64,000 nucleotides of DNA from Pantoea sp. 1.19 (GCF_001922585.1 NZ_MRBS01000002.1:496001-560000); one strand, 5' to 3'; shown: positions 10,649-23,525, counted from the stretch's first letter. Notes: a model not told the origin generated them from the sequence alone. Program-made: numbers and translations.

Positions 10649-12010
10649 TCACTCCTCGGGATCCGTAAATCCTAATATCCAGGCAAACAGGAAGCCGCTG
10701 ATGACCGCAACCAGCCACCCCAGCAAATAAAGCATCACTTTACCGGAGACGATGGTCAACGCCAACGGCAGACCGGAGATGCCGAATGTAATCAGCGTAG
10801 CAACTTTTGCCACGCTGACCACGGCGCCGCCGACCGCGCCGCCGAGACAGGCGGCAATAAACGGCCGGCCCAGCGGTAGCGTCACGCCAAAAATCAGCGG
10901 CTCGCCAATGCCCAGCAGCCCCACCGGCAGCGCGCCCTTCACCAGTCGCTTCAGCCGCGGATTGCGGGTTTTCAGCAGCACCGCCAGCGCGGCGCCAATC
11001 TGGCCGACTCCGGCCATGGCGAGGATCGGCAGCAGCGCATTGTGGCCGTGGGCCTGCACCAGCTCCACATGGATCGGCACCAGCCCCTGATGCAGCCCGG
11101 TCAGCACCAGCGGCAAAAACGTGCCGGCCAGTAGCGCCCCAACCCAGGCGCCGCCGCGATCCAGCGCCAGGGTGGCGCCGTGGGCGATCGCCTCTGACAG
11201 CCAGCCGCCGATCGGCTGCAGCAGCACGATGGCCAGCGAGGCGGTGATCAGCGTGGTCAGCAGCGGATTGAGGATCAGCTCCAGCGACTCCGGCAGCCGC
11301 GCGCGCAGCCACTTCTCAATGGCGCACATCAGCACGACCACCAGCAGCACGGCGATCACCCCGCCGCGCCCCGGCTGTAGCGGTTCACCAAACAGGGTAA
11401 TCTGCGCCAGCGCCGGACTGGAGAGGATCCCCGCCATCACGCCCCCCAGTGCGGTCGAGCCGCCGAACACCCGCGCGGTATTGACCCCGACCAGAATATT
11501 CATGATGGTAAAAATGGCGCTGCCGAACAGCGCCACCAGCCCAATCAGATTGGGATACTCGCTGGCCAGCGGACCGGCGATATCCGGCCGCTTCAGCAGA
11601 TTGACGATCCCGGTTATCAGCCCCGAGGCGATAAACGCCGGGATCAGGGGAATAAACACGTTGGCCAGCGGGCGCAGCGCCCCGCTCAGCGGCGCCTGCC
11701 AGCGCGCCTTCGCCGCGGCTTTTTGCTCGCTGACCACCTGAGTCAGCGCGGCGCCGCGCGGCGCGATGCGCGCCTGCATCGCATCGGTCACCTTCGCCGC
11801 CGCGCCGGGGCCGAGAATAAACTGATGCTGGTCCCCCTGCTTGACGTAGCCCTTGACTCCGGCCAGCGCGTTCAGTGCCGGCAGGTCAAGCCGGCACTCA
11901 TCCCGCAGTACCACCCGCACCCGGGTCATGCAGTGTTCGAGACGCAGGATATTGTCCTGACCGCCCACCCCCGCCAGCAGGGCGGTCGCCAGGGTTGCCG
12001 TCTTGTCCAT
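10649..12010 (-). CDS. murP: PTS N-acetylmuramic acid transporter EIIBC (MurP)
   Basis: Phosphotransferase-system permease that imports and phosphorylates MurNAc to MurNAc-6-phosphate, the substrate of MurQ. 453 aa. The N-terminal EIIB domain (residues 1-85) carries the phospho-Cys in LEHCMTRVRV. The EIIC domain spans about 100-453 with about ten hydrophobic segments and the conserved GEPLIFGVTLPL loop. No EIIA domain is fused, as in E. coli MurP, which uses the glucose EIIA. It lies 3 bp after murQ and 3 bp before pgpC. Confidence 0.93.
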   Translation of the reverse strand: MDKTATLATALLAGVGGQDNILRLEHCMTRVRVVLRDECRLDLPALNALAGVKGYVKQGDQHQFILGPGAAAKVTDAMQARIAPRGAALTQVVSEQKAAAKARWQAPLSGALRPLANVFIPLIPAFIASGLITGIVNLLKRPDIAGPLASEYPNLIGLVALFGSAIFTIMNILVGVNTARVFGGSTALGGVMAGILSSPALAQITLFGEPLQPGRGGVIAVLLVVVLMCAIEKWLRARLPESLELILNPLLTTLITASLAIVLLQPIGGWLSEAIAHGATLALDRGGAWVGALLAGTFLPLVLTGLHQGLVPIHVELVQAHGHNALLPILAMAGVGQIGAALAVLLKTRNPRLKRLVKGALPVGLLGIGEPLIFGVTLPLGRPFIAACLGGAVGGAVVSVAKVATLITFGISGLPLALTIVSGKVMLYLLGWLVAVISGFLFAWILGFTDPEE

Positions 12011-12013
12011 TGG

Positions 12014-12907
12014 CTACCCCTCCAGCGCCTGGCGCAGGAAACCGCGGTGCTGCGCCAGCCGCGCGCGCGCGGTATCGGCATCCAGATCCGCCAGCACCAT
12101 CAGGATGGCGGTTTTCACTTCGTTATCGCAGGCGGCCAGCGCCGCGCTGGCCGCCGTCGGGGCGCAGCCAGTGGCTTCCACCACCATCCGCCCGGCGCGG
12201 TCCCGCAGCTTGATGTTCGTGGCCTTCATATCCACCATCAGGTTTTCAAACACCTTGCCGATTTTCACCATCGCCCCGGTGGAGATCATATTCAGCACCA
12301 GCTTCTGCGCGGTGCCCGACTTCAGCCGCGTGGAGCCGGTCAGCGCCTCCGGCCCGACCAGCGGTGAAATGGCGATGCCGGCTTCGCGGGCAATCGGGGC
12401 GTCCGGATTACAGGAAATCGCTACCGTCTGGCAGCCGCAGGCCCGCGCGTAACGCAGGCCGCCTATTACGTAAGGCGTGCGGCCGGAAGCGGCAAGGCCG
12501 ACCACCAGATCGCGGGCGCTGAGCGCCAGATCGCGCAGATCGGCCTCGCCGAGGGCGGGATCGTCCTCCGCCCCTTCGACCGCGGTGAGCAGCGCGCCCG
12601 GTCCCCCGGCAATCAGGCCGACCACCACGCCGTGCGGTACGCCAAAGGTGGGCGGACATTCGGAGGCGTCCAGTACCCCCAGTCGCCCGCTGGTGCCGGC
12701 CCCCATATAGATGAGTCGCCCGCCGGCGCTGAGCGCCGCGGCGGCGGCCTCCACCGCCAGCGCCACCTGCGGCAGGGTCTGCTGTACCGCGCCGGCCACG
12801 GTGGCATCCTGCTGATTAAGCAGGGTCACCATCTCCAGGGTAGACAGCGTATCTAACTGACGGGTCGCGGGATTGCGGCCTTCCGACAGCAGGGTGCCCA
12901 GATTCAT
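12014..12907 (-). CDS. murQ: N-acetylmuramic acid 6-phosphate etherase MurQ
   Basis: Cytosolic etherase that removes lactate from MurNAc-6-phosphate to give GlcNAc-6-phosphate during cell-wall recycling. The ATG at 12907 has an ideal GGAGG six bases upstream and gives 297 aa, the family length; five more upstream codons are open but unlikely. SIS-domain hallmarks are [15 protein letters not shown] near residue 60 and the [11 protein letters not shown] motif near 195. First gene of a murQ-murP-pgpC unit. The divergent regulator gene at 13059 shares the promoter region. Confidence 0.96.
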   Translation of the reverse strand: MNLGTLLSEGRNPATRQLDTLSTLEMVTLLNQQDATVAGAVQQTLPQVALAVEAAAAALSAGGRLIYMGAGTSGRLGVLDASECPPTFGVPHGVVVGLIAGGPGALLTAVEGAEDDPALGEADLRDLALSARDLVVGLAASGRTPYVIGGLRYARACGCQTVAISCNPDAPIAREAGIAISPLVGPEALTGSTRLKSGTAQKLVLNMISTGAMVKIGKVFENLMVDMKATNIKLRDRAGRMVVEATGCAPTAASAALAACDNEVKTAILMVLADLDADTARARLAQHRGFLRQALEG

Positions 12908-12923
12908 ATCACCTCCACACATT

Positions 12924-12973
12924 TGAATAATTAATTCACAAATATTACATAACGCACGAATAAATAATTTATT
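12924..12973. promoter_or_regulatory. Dyad sites in the murQ / yfhH divergent promoter region
   Basis: The 151-bp AT-rich gap holds two small palindromes: TGAAT-N5-ATTCA at 12924-12938 and AATAAAT-A-ATTTATT at 12959-12973. RpiR-type regulators bind such dyads between divergent targets, so these are candidate operators for the adjacent regulator. Binding is inferred. Confidence 0.5.
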
Positions 12974-13058
12974 TTACCTCACGTTTCTTGCGTTGAGATC
13001 ATGGCAAGCCGCCGCGGGGAGGCTACACTGGGCCTCTTTCTCGCTATCGGAGATCCGC

Positions 13059-13904
13059 ATGAGCGCCCTGCTACGTATTCGTCAACTTTATCCGCGGCTG
13101 GCGGCTAACGAGCGCCGGCTGGCGGATTACCTGCTGTTGCAGCCCGATCGGGCGCGGCATCTTAGCTCGCAGCAGCTGGCCGACGAGGCGGGCATCAGCC
13201 AGTCTGGTGTGGTTAAATTTGCGCAGAAGCTCGGCTATAAAGGCTTTCCGGCGCTGAAGCTGGCGCTGAGCGAGGCCCTGGCCATACCGCTGCCGGAAGC
13301 GATCCCGCTGCATAACCGGATCCGCAGCGACGATGCGCTGAAGACGATAGGCGACAAGCTGCTGGCGGAGAAGCTGGCGGCCATGCGCGCCACGCTGGAG
13401 ATTAACAGCGAGCCCCGGCTGGCCGAGGCCCGGCAGCGGCTGTTGGCCGCGCGGCGCATTCTGCTGGTAGGGATTGGCGCGTCCGGCCTGGTGGCGAGGG
13501 ATTTTGCCTGGAAGCTGATGAAGATCGGTTTGAACGCCGTGGCCGAGCAGGATATGCATGCCCTGCTGGCCAGCGTACAGGCGCTGCAGCCCGACGATGT
13601 GCTGCTGGCGCTCTCTTACAGCGGCGAGCGGCGCGAGATCAATCTCGCCGCCCAGGCGGCCCGGCAGGTCGGTGTCAGCGTGCTGGCGCTGACCGGTTTT
13701 TCCCCTAACGGCCTGCAGCAGCTTGCCGACCACGCCCTGTATACCGTGGCGGAAGATCAGCTCACGCGCAGCGCGGCCATCTCCTCGACCGCCGCGCAGC
13801 TGATCCTGACCGATCTGCTGTTTATGGCGCTGCTGCAGCAGGATCCGGCGCGGGCGTCTGATCACATCCGCCACAGCGAGGCGTTAGTCAATAAACTGCA
13901 GTGA
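13059..13904 (+). CDS. yfhH: RpiR-family regulator, YfhH orthologue, likely mur regulator
   Basis: Transcription factor of the RpiR/MurR type, 281 aa from the ATG at 13059 (GGAG upstream). An N-terminal HTH domain of about 75 residues (LSSQQLADEAGISQSGVVKFAQKLG) is followed by a SIS sugar-phosphate-binding domain at about 115-250 (VGIGASGLVARD). By position between pgpC and yfhL, and by sequence as I recall it, this is E. coli YfhH, whose ligand is unsettled. Here it is divergent from murQ-murP, which suggests that it senses MurNAc-6-phosphate like MurR. Function is inferred from neighbourhood. Confidence 0.85.
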   Translation: MSALLRIRQLYPRLAANERRLADYLLLQPDRARHLSSQQLADEAGISQSGVVKFAQKLGYKGFPALKLALSEALAIPLPEAIPLHNRIRSDDALKTIGDKLLAEKLAAMRATLEINSEPRLAEARQRLLAARRILLVGIGASGLVARDFAWKLMKIGLNAVAEQDMHALLASVQALQPDDVLLALSYSGERREINLAAQAARQVGVSVLALTGFSPNGLQQLADHALYTVAEDQLTRSAAISSTAAQLILTDLLFMALLQQDPARASDHIRHSEALVNKLQ

Positions 13905-14021
13905 GTGCCACTGGCTGATGTTCGCCGCCGCGGAGGGCAAAATCGCCCTTTTTGGCAGTCATCTTCCGCCGCCTGTGCCAAAATTATGGCCACAGAAAAT
14001 CACCGGAACAGGATGTCAACC

Positions 14022-15188
14022 ATGCGTAAAAAGAAGATTAAAGTGGGGCTGATCGTGGATGAGTTTTTTGGGGCGGTGAATACCCGCTTCGGCGGCTACG
14101 GCTACCTGGCCCGCTATTACATCAGTCGCTATTTGCCTAACGACGAGTTCGAGTTTGAAGTGCTGCTGGGCAAAGGCCGCAGCCACTTTTTCAGCGAAGA
14201 GTATCGGGTGGACGGCCTCACCCTGTATAAACTGCCGCGCCGCGATGCCTTTGCCCGCCGCTGGCTGAAACGCCAACATTACGATCTTTACTTCAGCGTT
14301 GAGCTGACCCACGACCACGTGCTGCGCAATGAGCCGCGCCGCGACGTACCGCTGGTGCTGTGGATTCAGGATCCGCGCCCGCAGTATGAGTGGGCGGAGA
14401 TCTTTACCATGACGCACCATCCGGAAACCTCTTACTACAACCAGAAGATTTACGATTGGGTGCATGAGTGGTATCGGCAGGGACGGGTCACGTTCGTCTC
14501 TCAGGCGCGCTGCCTGAATGCTAAAGCGATCGATCTCTACCGGCTGCGGCCGGATACCGAGATCGCTTATCTGCCCAATCCGATCGACATTGATGAACAA
14601 TTTGACGTCGCCCGCTGGCCGAAAAAAAACGCGGTGGTCTTCTTAGGCCGCATCGCCTCGGTGAAGCGCGGCTGGATCTTCTGCGAAATTGCGAAGGCGA
14701 TGCCGGAGTATGAGTTTTACGTGTTGGGAAAAGTGTTTCGCGCCGACGATAAAAATCACCAGTTAAGCGCGGAGTATGCGCATTTGCCAAACCTGCATTT
14801 TACCGGTCACGTCGAGGGGGAAGCGAAAAATCGCTACCTGCGCGATGCAAAAGTGCTGGTTAACAGCTCCATTCATGAGGCGCTGCCGGTGTCGTTTCTG
14901 GAGGCGCTCTCCTGGGGGACCCTGCTGGTCAGCAACCGCAATCCGGATGAGCTCACCTCGCGCTTCGGGATCCACGTCGGGGAGGTGCAGGGCAACGGAT
15001 TCGACGCGGTACCGCGGTTTGTCGAGGCCATTCGCCAGTTGATTGAGGATGAGCCGCGCCGCCAGCGGCTGGCCGCCGAGGGGGTAGCCTGGGTGAAAGC
15101 GGTCCATAACAACGCCGACTTTATCGCTAACAGCCACCGCATTCTGCGCAGCGCACTGCCCGATGCAACGCGCCAACGGCGCGCCTGA
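14022..15188 (+). CDS. Glycosyltransferase family 4-like protein
   Basis: Probable cytosolic retaining glycosyltransferase of the GT-B fold; donor and acceptor unknown. The ATG at 14022 follows AGG at a nine-base distance and gives 388 aa starting MRKKKIKVGL; longer in-frame starts exist upstream. The C-terminal half shows the GT4 pattern: VVFLGRIASVKRG, then the donor-site motif HEALPVSFLEALSWG with the E-x7-E pair. The N-terminal half is unusual for characterised families. It stands alone between yfhH and yfhL, a place where E. coli has no such gene, so it is probably a lineage-specific insertion. Confidence 0.75.
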   Translation: MRKKKIKVGLIVDEFFGAVNTRFGGYGYLARYYISRYLPNDEFEFEVLLGKGRSHFFSEEYRVDGLTLYKLPRRDAFARRWLKRQHYDLYFSVELTHDHVLRNEPRRDVPLVLWIQDPRPQYEWAEIFTMTHHPETSYYNQKIYDWVHEWYRQGRVTFVSQARCLNAKAIDLYRLRPDTEIAYLPNPIDIDEQFDVARWPKKNAVVFLGRIASVKRGWIFCEIAKAMPEYEFYVLGKVFRADDKNHQLSAEYAHLPNLHFTGHVEGEAKNRYLRDAKVLVNSSIHEALPVSFLEALSWGTLLVSNRNPDELTSRFGIHVGEVQGNGFDAVPRFVEAIRQLIEDEPRRQRLAAEGVAWVKAVHNNADFIANSHRILRSALPDATRQRRA

Positions 15189-15238
15189 CCCTGTTGCCGT
15201 CGCCCGCCGCGACGGCGTTGCTTTCACGGACATTCACT

Positions 15239-15493
15239 ATGGCTTTACTGATCACATCACGCTGCATTAATTGCGATATGTGCGAACCGGAATGCCCCAA
15301 TCAGGCAATTGCCATGGGGGCAACCCACTATCGCATTGATCCGGACCGCTGCACCGAGTGCATCGGCCACTACGCGGCCCCTACCTGTCAGCAGGTGTGC
15401 CCGATCGATAACACCGTCATTATCGATCCGGCACGCCGCGAATCCCGCGAGACGCTGTGGGAGAAGTTTGTCATCCTGCAGCACGGGGCCTGA
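15239..15493 (+). CDS. yfhL: Ferredoxin-like protein YfhL
   Basis: Small 2[4Fe-4S] ferredoxin of the Alvin type, 84 aa from the ATG at 15239. Two cysteine clusters are seen: CINCDMCEPECP and a second with a longer insert, CTECIGHYAAPTCQQVCP, typical of this subfamily. It probably serves as an electron carrier; its redox partners are not settled. Convergent with acpS three bases downstream. Confidence 0.93.
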   Translation: MALLITSRCINCDMCEPECPNQAIAMGATHYRIDPDRCTECIGHYAAPTCQQVCPIDNTVIIDPARRESRETLWEKFVILQHGA

Positions 15494-15496
15494 GGC

Positions 15497-15877
15497 TCAG
15501 CTTTCGATGATCACCGTGGCGCAGGCGTAGTGCCGCTCGTCCGCCAGCGTCACGTGCACGTGCTTCACCCCCAGCTGCGCCGCCACCGCGGCGGCGCGCT
15601 CCCGGAAGCGCAGCCCCGGCTTGCCCAGCGCGTCGTTAAAGATCTCAAACTGGTTAAATGCCAGCCCGCCGCGGATGCCGGTGCCGAAGGCTTTGGCCGC
15701 CGCCTCTTTCACCGCAAAGCGCTTGGCCAGAAAGCGCACCGGCTGCGGATGCGCCTGATACTGCTGCCACTCGCTGTCGCTCAGCACCCGACGCGCCAGC
15801 CGATCGCCGGAGCGGGCGATCACCCCTTCGATGCGCCCGATCTCCACAATGTCGGTGCCCAGACCCAGGATCGCCAT
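15497..15877 (-). CDS. acpS: Holo-[acyl-carrier-protein] synthase AcpS
   Basis: Transfers the phosphopantetheine arm of CoA to Ser of acyl carrier protein, activating it for fatty-acid synthesis. 126 aa, family length. The magnesium-binding motif [11 protein letters not shown] opens the protein and the second signature [20 protein letters not shown] lies at about residues 48-67. Its ATG overlaps the pdxJ stop (TGATG), so the two are coupled as in E. coli. Confidence 0.96.
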   Translation of the reverse strand: MAILGLGTDIVEIGRIEGVIARSGDRLARRVLSDSEWQQYQAHPQPVRFLAKRFAVKEAAAKAFGTGIRGGLAFNQFEIFNDALGKPGLRFRERAAAVAAQLGVKHVHVTLADERHYACATVIIES

Positions 15878-16608
15878 CAGCGACGCGCGGCCTGCATCTG
15901 TGCCTTCATCTCGCGCACCGCATCGGCCAGCCCGCTGAACAGCGCCCGGCCTACAATCGCGTGGCCGATATTCAGCTCGTGCATCTCCGGCAGGCGAGCA
16001 ATCGGCTGTACGTTATGGTAGGTCAGGCCATGGCCGGCATTGACCTTCAGCCCCTTCCCGGCCGCATAGCGCGCCGCCTGGGCAATGCGCGCCAGCGCGT
16101 CATCGCGCGCTTCTCCCTCGGCCGCCTCGGCGTAGGCGCCGGTGTGGATCTCAATAAACGGGGCGCCTACCGCCACCGCGGCGTCGATTTGCCGCTCATC
16201 GGGATCGATAAACAGCGAGACCAGAATATGGGCCTCGCTCAGCTGGCGCACCGCGGCGTGCATCTTGTCGAGCTGTCCGGCAACGTCCAGACCGCCTTCG
16301 GTGGTCACCTCTTCGCGCTTCTCCGGCACCAGACAGCAGAAGTGCGGTCTGATCTCGCAGGCGATGGCCAGCATCTCATCGGTGACCGCCATCTCCAGGT
16401 TCATGCGGGTCTGAATGGTGTCGCGCAGGATGCGCACGTCGCGGTCGGTAATGTGGCGACGATCCTCACGCAGGTGTACGGTAATTCCGTCCGCCCCCGC
16501 CTGTTCAGCAACAAACGCCGCCTGTACCGGATCGGGATAGTCGGTTCCGCGCGCGTTGCGCACGGTCGCAATGTGGTCGATATTGACCCCCAGCAGCAAT
16601 TCAGCCAT
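15877..16608 (-). CDS. pdxJ: Pyridoxine 5'-phosphate synthase PdxJ
   Basis: Cytosolic TIM-barrel enzyme that condenses 1-deoxyxylulose-5-phosphate with 3-amino-2-oxopropyl phosphate to give pyridoxine phosphate, the last ring-forming step of vitamin B6 synthesis. The ATG at 16608 gives 243 aa, identical in length to E. coli. Conserved stretches: [31 protein letters not shown], and [11 protein letters not shown] near the C-terminus. Operon with recO upstream and acpS downstream. Confidence 0.97.
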   Translation of the reverse strand: MAELLLGVNIDHIATVRNARGTDYPDPVQAAFVAEQAGADGITVHLREDRRHITDRDVRILRDTIQTRMNLEMAVTDEMLAIACEIRPHFCCLVPEKREEVTTEGGLDVAGQLDKMHAAVRQLSEAHILVSLFIDPDERQIDAAVAVGAPFIEIHTGAYAEAAEGEARDDALARIAQAARYAAGKGLKVNAGHGLTYHNVQPIARLPEMHELNIGHAIVGRALFSGLADAVREMKAQMQAARR

Positions 16609-16672
16609 GACACTCCTCAACGTTAAGCAAATGGTGCAATGATGCGCCGCCGTGACGCCAGCGCGGCGGCCC

Positions 16673-17395
16673 TCAGGCCGACGGCGGCGGTGTTTTCGGC
16701 ACGAACTGGCGGAACAGCTCCTGGCTCTTCAGCGGCTTACCACCAAGATAGGGTTTAAGCGCCATGCGCGTAAAGCGTTTTGCCGCTCTCAGCGCATCGG
16801 CGTCGGGAAACTGACGCTCAGCCAGCGCGCGCAGCTGTCGCCCGGTGAAGGTGCGCTGCCCCTGCACCAGGCTGGCGATGAAGCCACGCTCTTCGCGATA
16901 GCTGTAGGTCATCTCATCGCTGACCGGTTCGCCGCTGCCGGCGCAGTGCAGGAAGTCAACGCCGTATCCGAGGTGGCCCAGCAGGGCCAGCTCAAAGCGG
17001 CGCAGGGCCGGCTCGGGTGAGCCATCCGCCGCGGCCAGCGACTGGATGCCGTGCAGGTAATCAAAGAACAGCGCCGGAAAGGCAATCTCCTGCTCCAGCA
17101 CGCGCGCGAGTAACTCGTTCAGATAGAGTCCGCAGTAGAGCGCAGTGCCGCTGAGCGGCAGCGCCAGCGAGACCGGTTCAGCATTACGCAGGGTTTTTAC
17201 CGCCCCGCGGCCGCTCCAGCGCACCAGAAGCGGCGTAAAGGGCTGCAGCGCCCCCTTGAGCGGCGATCGGCGGCTGCGGGCGCCTTTCGCCAGCACCCGC
17301 ATCCGTCCTTCACTTTCGGTAAACAGATCGAGCAGCAGGCTGGTTTCGCTCCAGGGGCGCCCGTGCAGGACAAATGCGCGCTGCCAGCCCTCCAT
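16673..17395 (-). CDS. recO: DNA repair protein RecO
   Basis: Recombination mediator that works with RecF and RecR to load RecA on SSB-coated gaps. The start [19 protein letters not shown] at 17395 gives 240 aa, the family length; the upstream extension belongs to the era end. N-terminal OB fold at residues 1-80, then an all-helical domain. The Cys residues of the zinc motif found in some RecO are mostly absent, as in other gamma-proteobacteria. It lies 11 bp after era and 64 bp before pdxJ. Confidence 0.94.
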   Translation of the reverse strand: MEGWQRAFVLHGRPWSETSLLLDLFTESEGRMRVLAKGARSRRSPLKGALQPFTPLLVRWSGRGAVKTLRNAEPVSLALPLSGTALYCGLYLNELLARVLEQEIAFPALFFDYLHGIQSLAAADGSPEPALRRFELALLGHLGYGVDFLHCAGSGEPVSDEMTYSYREERGFIASLVQGQRTFTGRQLRALAERQFPDADALRAAKRFTRMALKPYLGGKPLKSQELFRQFVPKTPPPSA

Positions 17396-17406
17396 CGCCG
17401 GCCTGC

Positions 17407-18998
<1,592 letters not shown>

Positions 18999-19030
18999 TT
19001 ACCAGTCTTCATGCGTTGTGATTCTGCAGA

Positions 19031-19092
19031 CGAAACGGGGCTGAGTTCAACACGTTCCGTTTCGTTTGCAGTGGCTTACCCAGGTAAGCCAC
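19031..19092 (-). promoter_or_regulatory. Two stem-loops in the rnc leader (rncO-like)
   Basis: Between lepB and rnc there are two inverted repeats: CGAAACGG with CCGTTTCG at 19031-19038 / 19057-19064, and GTGGCTTACC with GGTAAGCCAC at 19071-19080 / 19083-19092. In E. coli the rnc leader carries a stem-loop cut by RNase III itself for autoregulation. The position is the same here; cleavage is inferred. The second repeat may also act as a lepB terminator, though no U tract follows. Confidence 0.6.
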
Positions 19093-19119
19093 TGACCTGG
19101 CCCCGGTGAGGGGCCGCTC

Positions 19120-20094
19120 TTAGTGAATGCCGCCGATGCGGCTCAGGCGCACGCCCGTCGGCCATTCGCCTTCCTGCTTCTCGAAGCTCATCCAGATTGC
19201 GGTGGCTTTGCCCACCAGATTTTTCTCCGGCACAAAGCCCCAGTAGCGGCTGTCCGCGCTGTTATCGCGGTTATCGCCCATCATGAAATAGTGCCCCTGC
19301 GGTACCACCCAGCTGGCAACGGGCTGGCCGGGCTGGCGAAAGTAGCTGCCGACCTGGCTGCTGGCTTCCGGTACCAGTAGAATACGGTGGGTAACGTCGC
19401 CCAGCGTTTCGCTGCGCTCGGCGAGACGCAGCCCACCGCGCAGGGTGTCACCCGGCGGCACCTGGAAGAAACCATTACCCGCTTCGTTACCGTCAAAACC
19501 GGCGAAGGTTTGCACAAAATCACTGGCTTTCACGTTAGAGTAGGTCACCGGCAGCGCGGTATCGCAGCGTGAGGCCTCACCGCAGCCCGGATTAATGGTC
19601 AGCTCTTTACGCAGCGGATCGTAAGTCACCCGGTCGCCCGGCAGCCCAATCACCCGCTTGATGTAGTCGAGGCTGGGATCTTTCGGGTATTTAAATACCG
19701 CCACGTCGCCGCGCTTTGGATGGCCGGTTTCAATCAGCGTGGTCTGGGTTATCGGATCTTTAATGCCGTAGGCAAATTTCTCCACCAGAATAAAATCGCC
19801 AATCAGCAGCGTCGGCATCATTGAGCCGGAGGGAATCTGAAACGGCTCGTAGATAAACGAGCGCACCACAAACACCAGCGCCAGCACCGGGAAGACCGAG
19901 ACCGCCGTCTCCGCCCAGCCCGGCTGTTTGGCCACTTTCGCGAGGGTCGCTTCATCAATGGCATCACCGGTTTGTGCCTTAACCTCGGCCAGTTTCGCCC
20001 GGCGCGCCGGCGCCCATTTCAACTTATCAATACACCAGATAATCCCGGTTACCAGCGTAGCCAGCGCGAGGATCAGCGCAAACGTGTTAGCCAT
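19120..20094 (-). CDS. lepB: Signal peptidase I
   Basis: Inner-membrane Ser/Lys protease that removes signal peptides from secreted proteins. 324 aa, E. coli size. Two N-terminal membrane segments (about 4-22 and 62-78), then the periplasmic catalytic domain with Ser in IPSGSMMPTLLIGD, Lys in DYIKRVIGLPGD and the box E motif GDNRDNSADSRYWG. Directly downstream of lepA with 14 bp between. Confidence 0.97.
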   Translation of the reverse strand: MANTFALILALATLVTGIIWCIDKLKWAPARRAKLAEVKAQTGDAIDEATLAKVAKQPGWAETAVSVFPVLALVFVVRSFIYEPFQIPSGSMMPTLLIGDFILVEKFAYGIKDPITQTTLIETGHPKRGDVAVFKYPKDPSLDYIKRVIGLPGDRVTYDPLRKELTINPGCGEASRCDTALPVTYSNVKASDFVQTFAGFDGNEAGNGFFQVPPGDTLRGGLRLAERSETLGDVTHRILLVPEASSQVGSYFRQPGQPVASWVVPQGHYFMMGDNRDNSADSRYWGFVPEKNLVGKATAIWMSFEKQEGEWPTGVRLSRIGGIH

Positions 20095-20108
20095 TCTCTG
20101 TCCTTAAT

Positions 20109-21908
<1,800 letters not shown>

Positions 21909-22113
21909 TTATATGAATAATTTCGCATGTAGATTCGGGTTAATTGGCAGGGTGATCGGCATGCAGTTGAGTTGACGCCCTCCCCCCCGTTAATGAGCAC
22001 GCAGTTTACACTGTTAGCGCCCGTCACGAAACAATTCGCGGGCGTTGCGGGCAACAATTTAGCGCGCCAGCAAAGCGGGCGATTGCCGCGCGCCGCGGCA
22101 GGCGACAGCGGAT

Positions 22114-22575
22114 TTAGCGATCGGAGAGATCGACGCGCAGCGCGTCAGGCGGCAGGGTGACGCTGAGGATAACGGGCGCGAGGCGCTGACCAAAATGACC
22201 GGCGACGCCGCGGGCGAGAATAAATCCGGCCACGCCGCCGAGCAGCGCGCCCGTGGCCGCCGCCAGATCGGAATGAAACAGCGCCTGAAACAGGCCGGCC
22301 ACCAGAAACAGGCCTACCAGCGGCGCCAGATAGACCAGCATCGCTGATCCCAGCAGGCTGCTCTCGCGGATCCCCAACTCAACCCGCTGGCCCGGCTGCA
22401 GCGGCTGTTCGCTGCGCAGGGTCATCACGTGGGCATTTTTGGGGCCAAGCTTATTCAGCATCGCGCTGCCGCAGCCGCCCTTTGCCGAGCAGCTGTTGCA
22501 GGAGGTTTTACTCTCGGCGTGCACGGTCGCGACGCCATTGTGCCACGCCACGACCGTCGCCCATTCTTTGATCAT
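22114..22575 (-). CDS. rseC: Sigma-E regulatory protein RseC
   Basis: Inner-membrane protein of the RseC/MucC family, encoded with the sigma-E regulators and also linked to SoxR reduction and thiamine synthesis. 153 aa. Cysteine-rich N-terminal cluster (TSCNSCSAKGGCG, residues 24-36), two membrane segments at about 77-96 and 100-124. The start overlaps the rseB stop. A 205-bp gap after its end is AT-poor and carries no gene. Confidence 0.93.
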   Translation of the reverse strand: MIKEWATVVAWHNGVATVHAESKTSCNSCSAKGGCGSAMLNKLGPKNAHVMTLRSEQPLQPGQRVELGIRESSLLGSAMLVYLAPLVGLFLVAGLFQALFHSDLAAATGALLGGVAGFILARGVAGHFGQRLAPVILSVTLPPDALRVDLSDR

Positions 22576-23525
22576 CGGGATGCTCCCAGATTCACCGCAT
22601 CGGCAATGCGCCGGGCGGTCACCGGCGGCACTTCGCCGACCACGGTAATTTCGACATTATTGCGTACCACAGTTTGCACCGTGCGGCGTCCGGTACGCAA
22701 CACCTGCGTCCGGCTGTTGCGGTCGGCAGCGCTGATGTTGATTGATACGCTAAACAGACCATCGGAAAACAGACGCGATTCCACCGGCTTATCCAGCGAC
22801 GGGATCGTGCGGCGGCTTTGCGACACTTCGCTCATGCCGGCGGGTAGCCAGCCGGCTTTCCAGCTAAAGTTCACCGGCTTGCTGGCCGGCACCGACAGCG
22901 ACGGCGGCAGTTTTGCCTTGCGTAATCCCTCCAGCAGGTTGCGCACCCCTTCGTCAACGGCAAAACTGACGACGCGGTACTGCTCCAGCGTCTCACCGTC
23001 GCGGTCCAGCAGGTCGACCCGCAGTGGCAGGCGCGTTTCGCTGTCGAGCCAGACGACGTAGCTGTAGCGGGTGCCGTCGCGCGCGACAATGCGAATCACT
23101 TCGCACAGCTGATCGGCAACCCGGGTGCGGCCAACCGGTACGAAGTCATAGCTGGCCGACAGGCGCTGAAAATCGGCATACACCAGCGACGGCAGCGAAT
23201 CGACAATGTGACCACCGTTGAGGGTGAAGGGCTCCAGGCCCGGCTCAAAATAGCTGATGTCATCGCCGCGCTGCAGCACTTCGCGACGCGGGCCGTCCAT
23301 CTGCAGCAGCTGGGCATACACGGTATTGTCGATTACCGCGTGGCGGTAGCGCAGCGATTCGATGCCGAGGCGGCTGACGTTGATATAGGCGAGTTCATAA
23401 TTGAGGGACTGGCTGGCCTGTTCCATCTGCTGCAGCAGCGCCCCGGAAGCAGTTTGCGCCGGGGCGGTAGAGGCAAAAAACAGGCCGCCAGCCAGCAGGC
23501 TGACGGCATACCAGGGTGATTTCAT
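22572..23525 (-). CDS. rseB: Sigma-E factor regulatory protein RseB
   Basis: Periplasmic protein that binds RseA and shields it from DegS until lipoprotein or LPS signals displace it. 317 aa with a signal peptide cleaved near residue 23 (STAPAQT). LolA-like N-terminal domain to about residue 200, smaller C-terminal domain. Start overlaps the rseA stop. Confidence 0.95.
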   Translation of the reverse strand: MKSPWYAVSLLAGGLFFASTAPAQTASGALLQQMEQASQSLNYELAYINVSRLGIESLRYRHAVIDNTVYAQLLQMDGPRREVLQRGDDISYFEPGLEPFTLNGGHIVDSLPSLVYADFQRLSASYDFVPVGRTRVADQLCEVIRIVARDGTRYSYVVWLDSETRLPLRVDLLDRDGETLEQYRVVSFAVDEGVRNLLEGLRKAKLPPSLSVPASKPVNFSWKAGWLPAGMSEVSQSRRTIPSLDKPVESRLFSDGLFSVSINISAADRNSRTQVLRTGRRTVQTVVRNNVEITVVGEVPPVTARRIADAVNLGASR

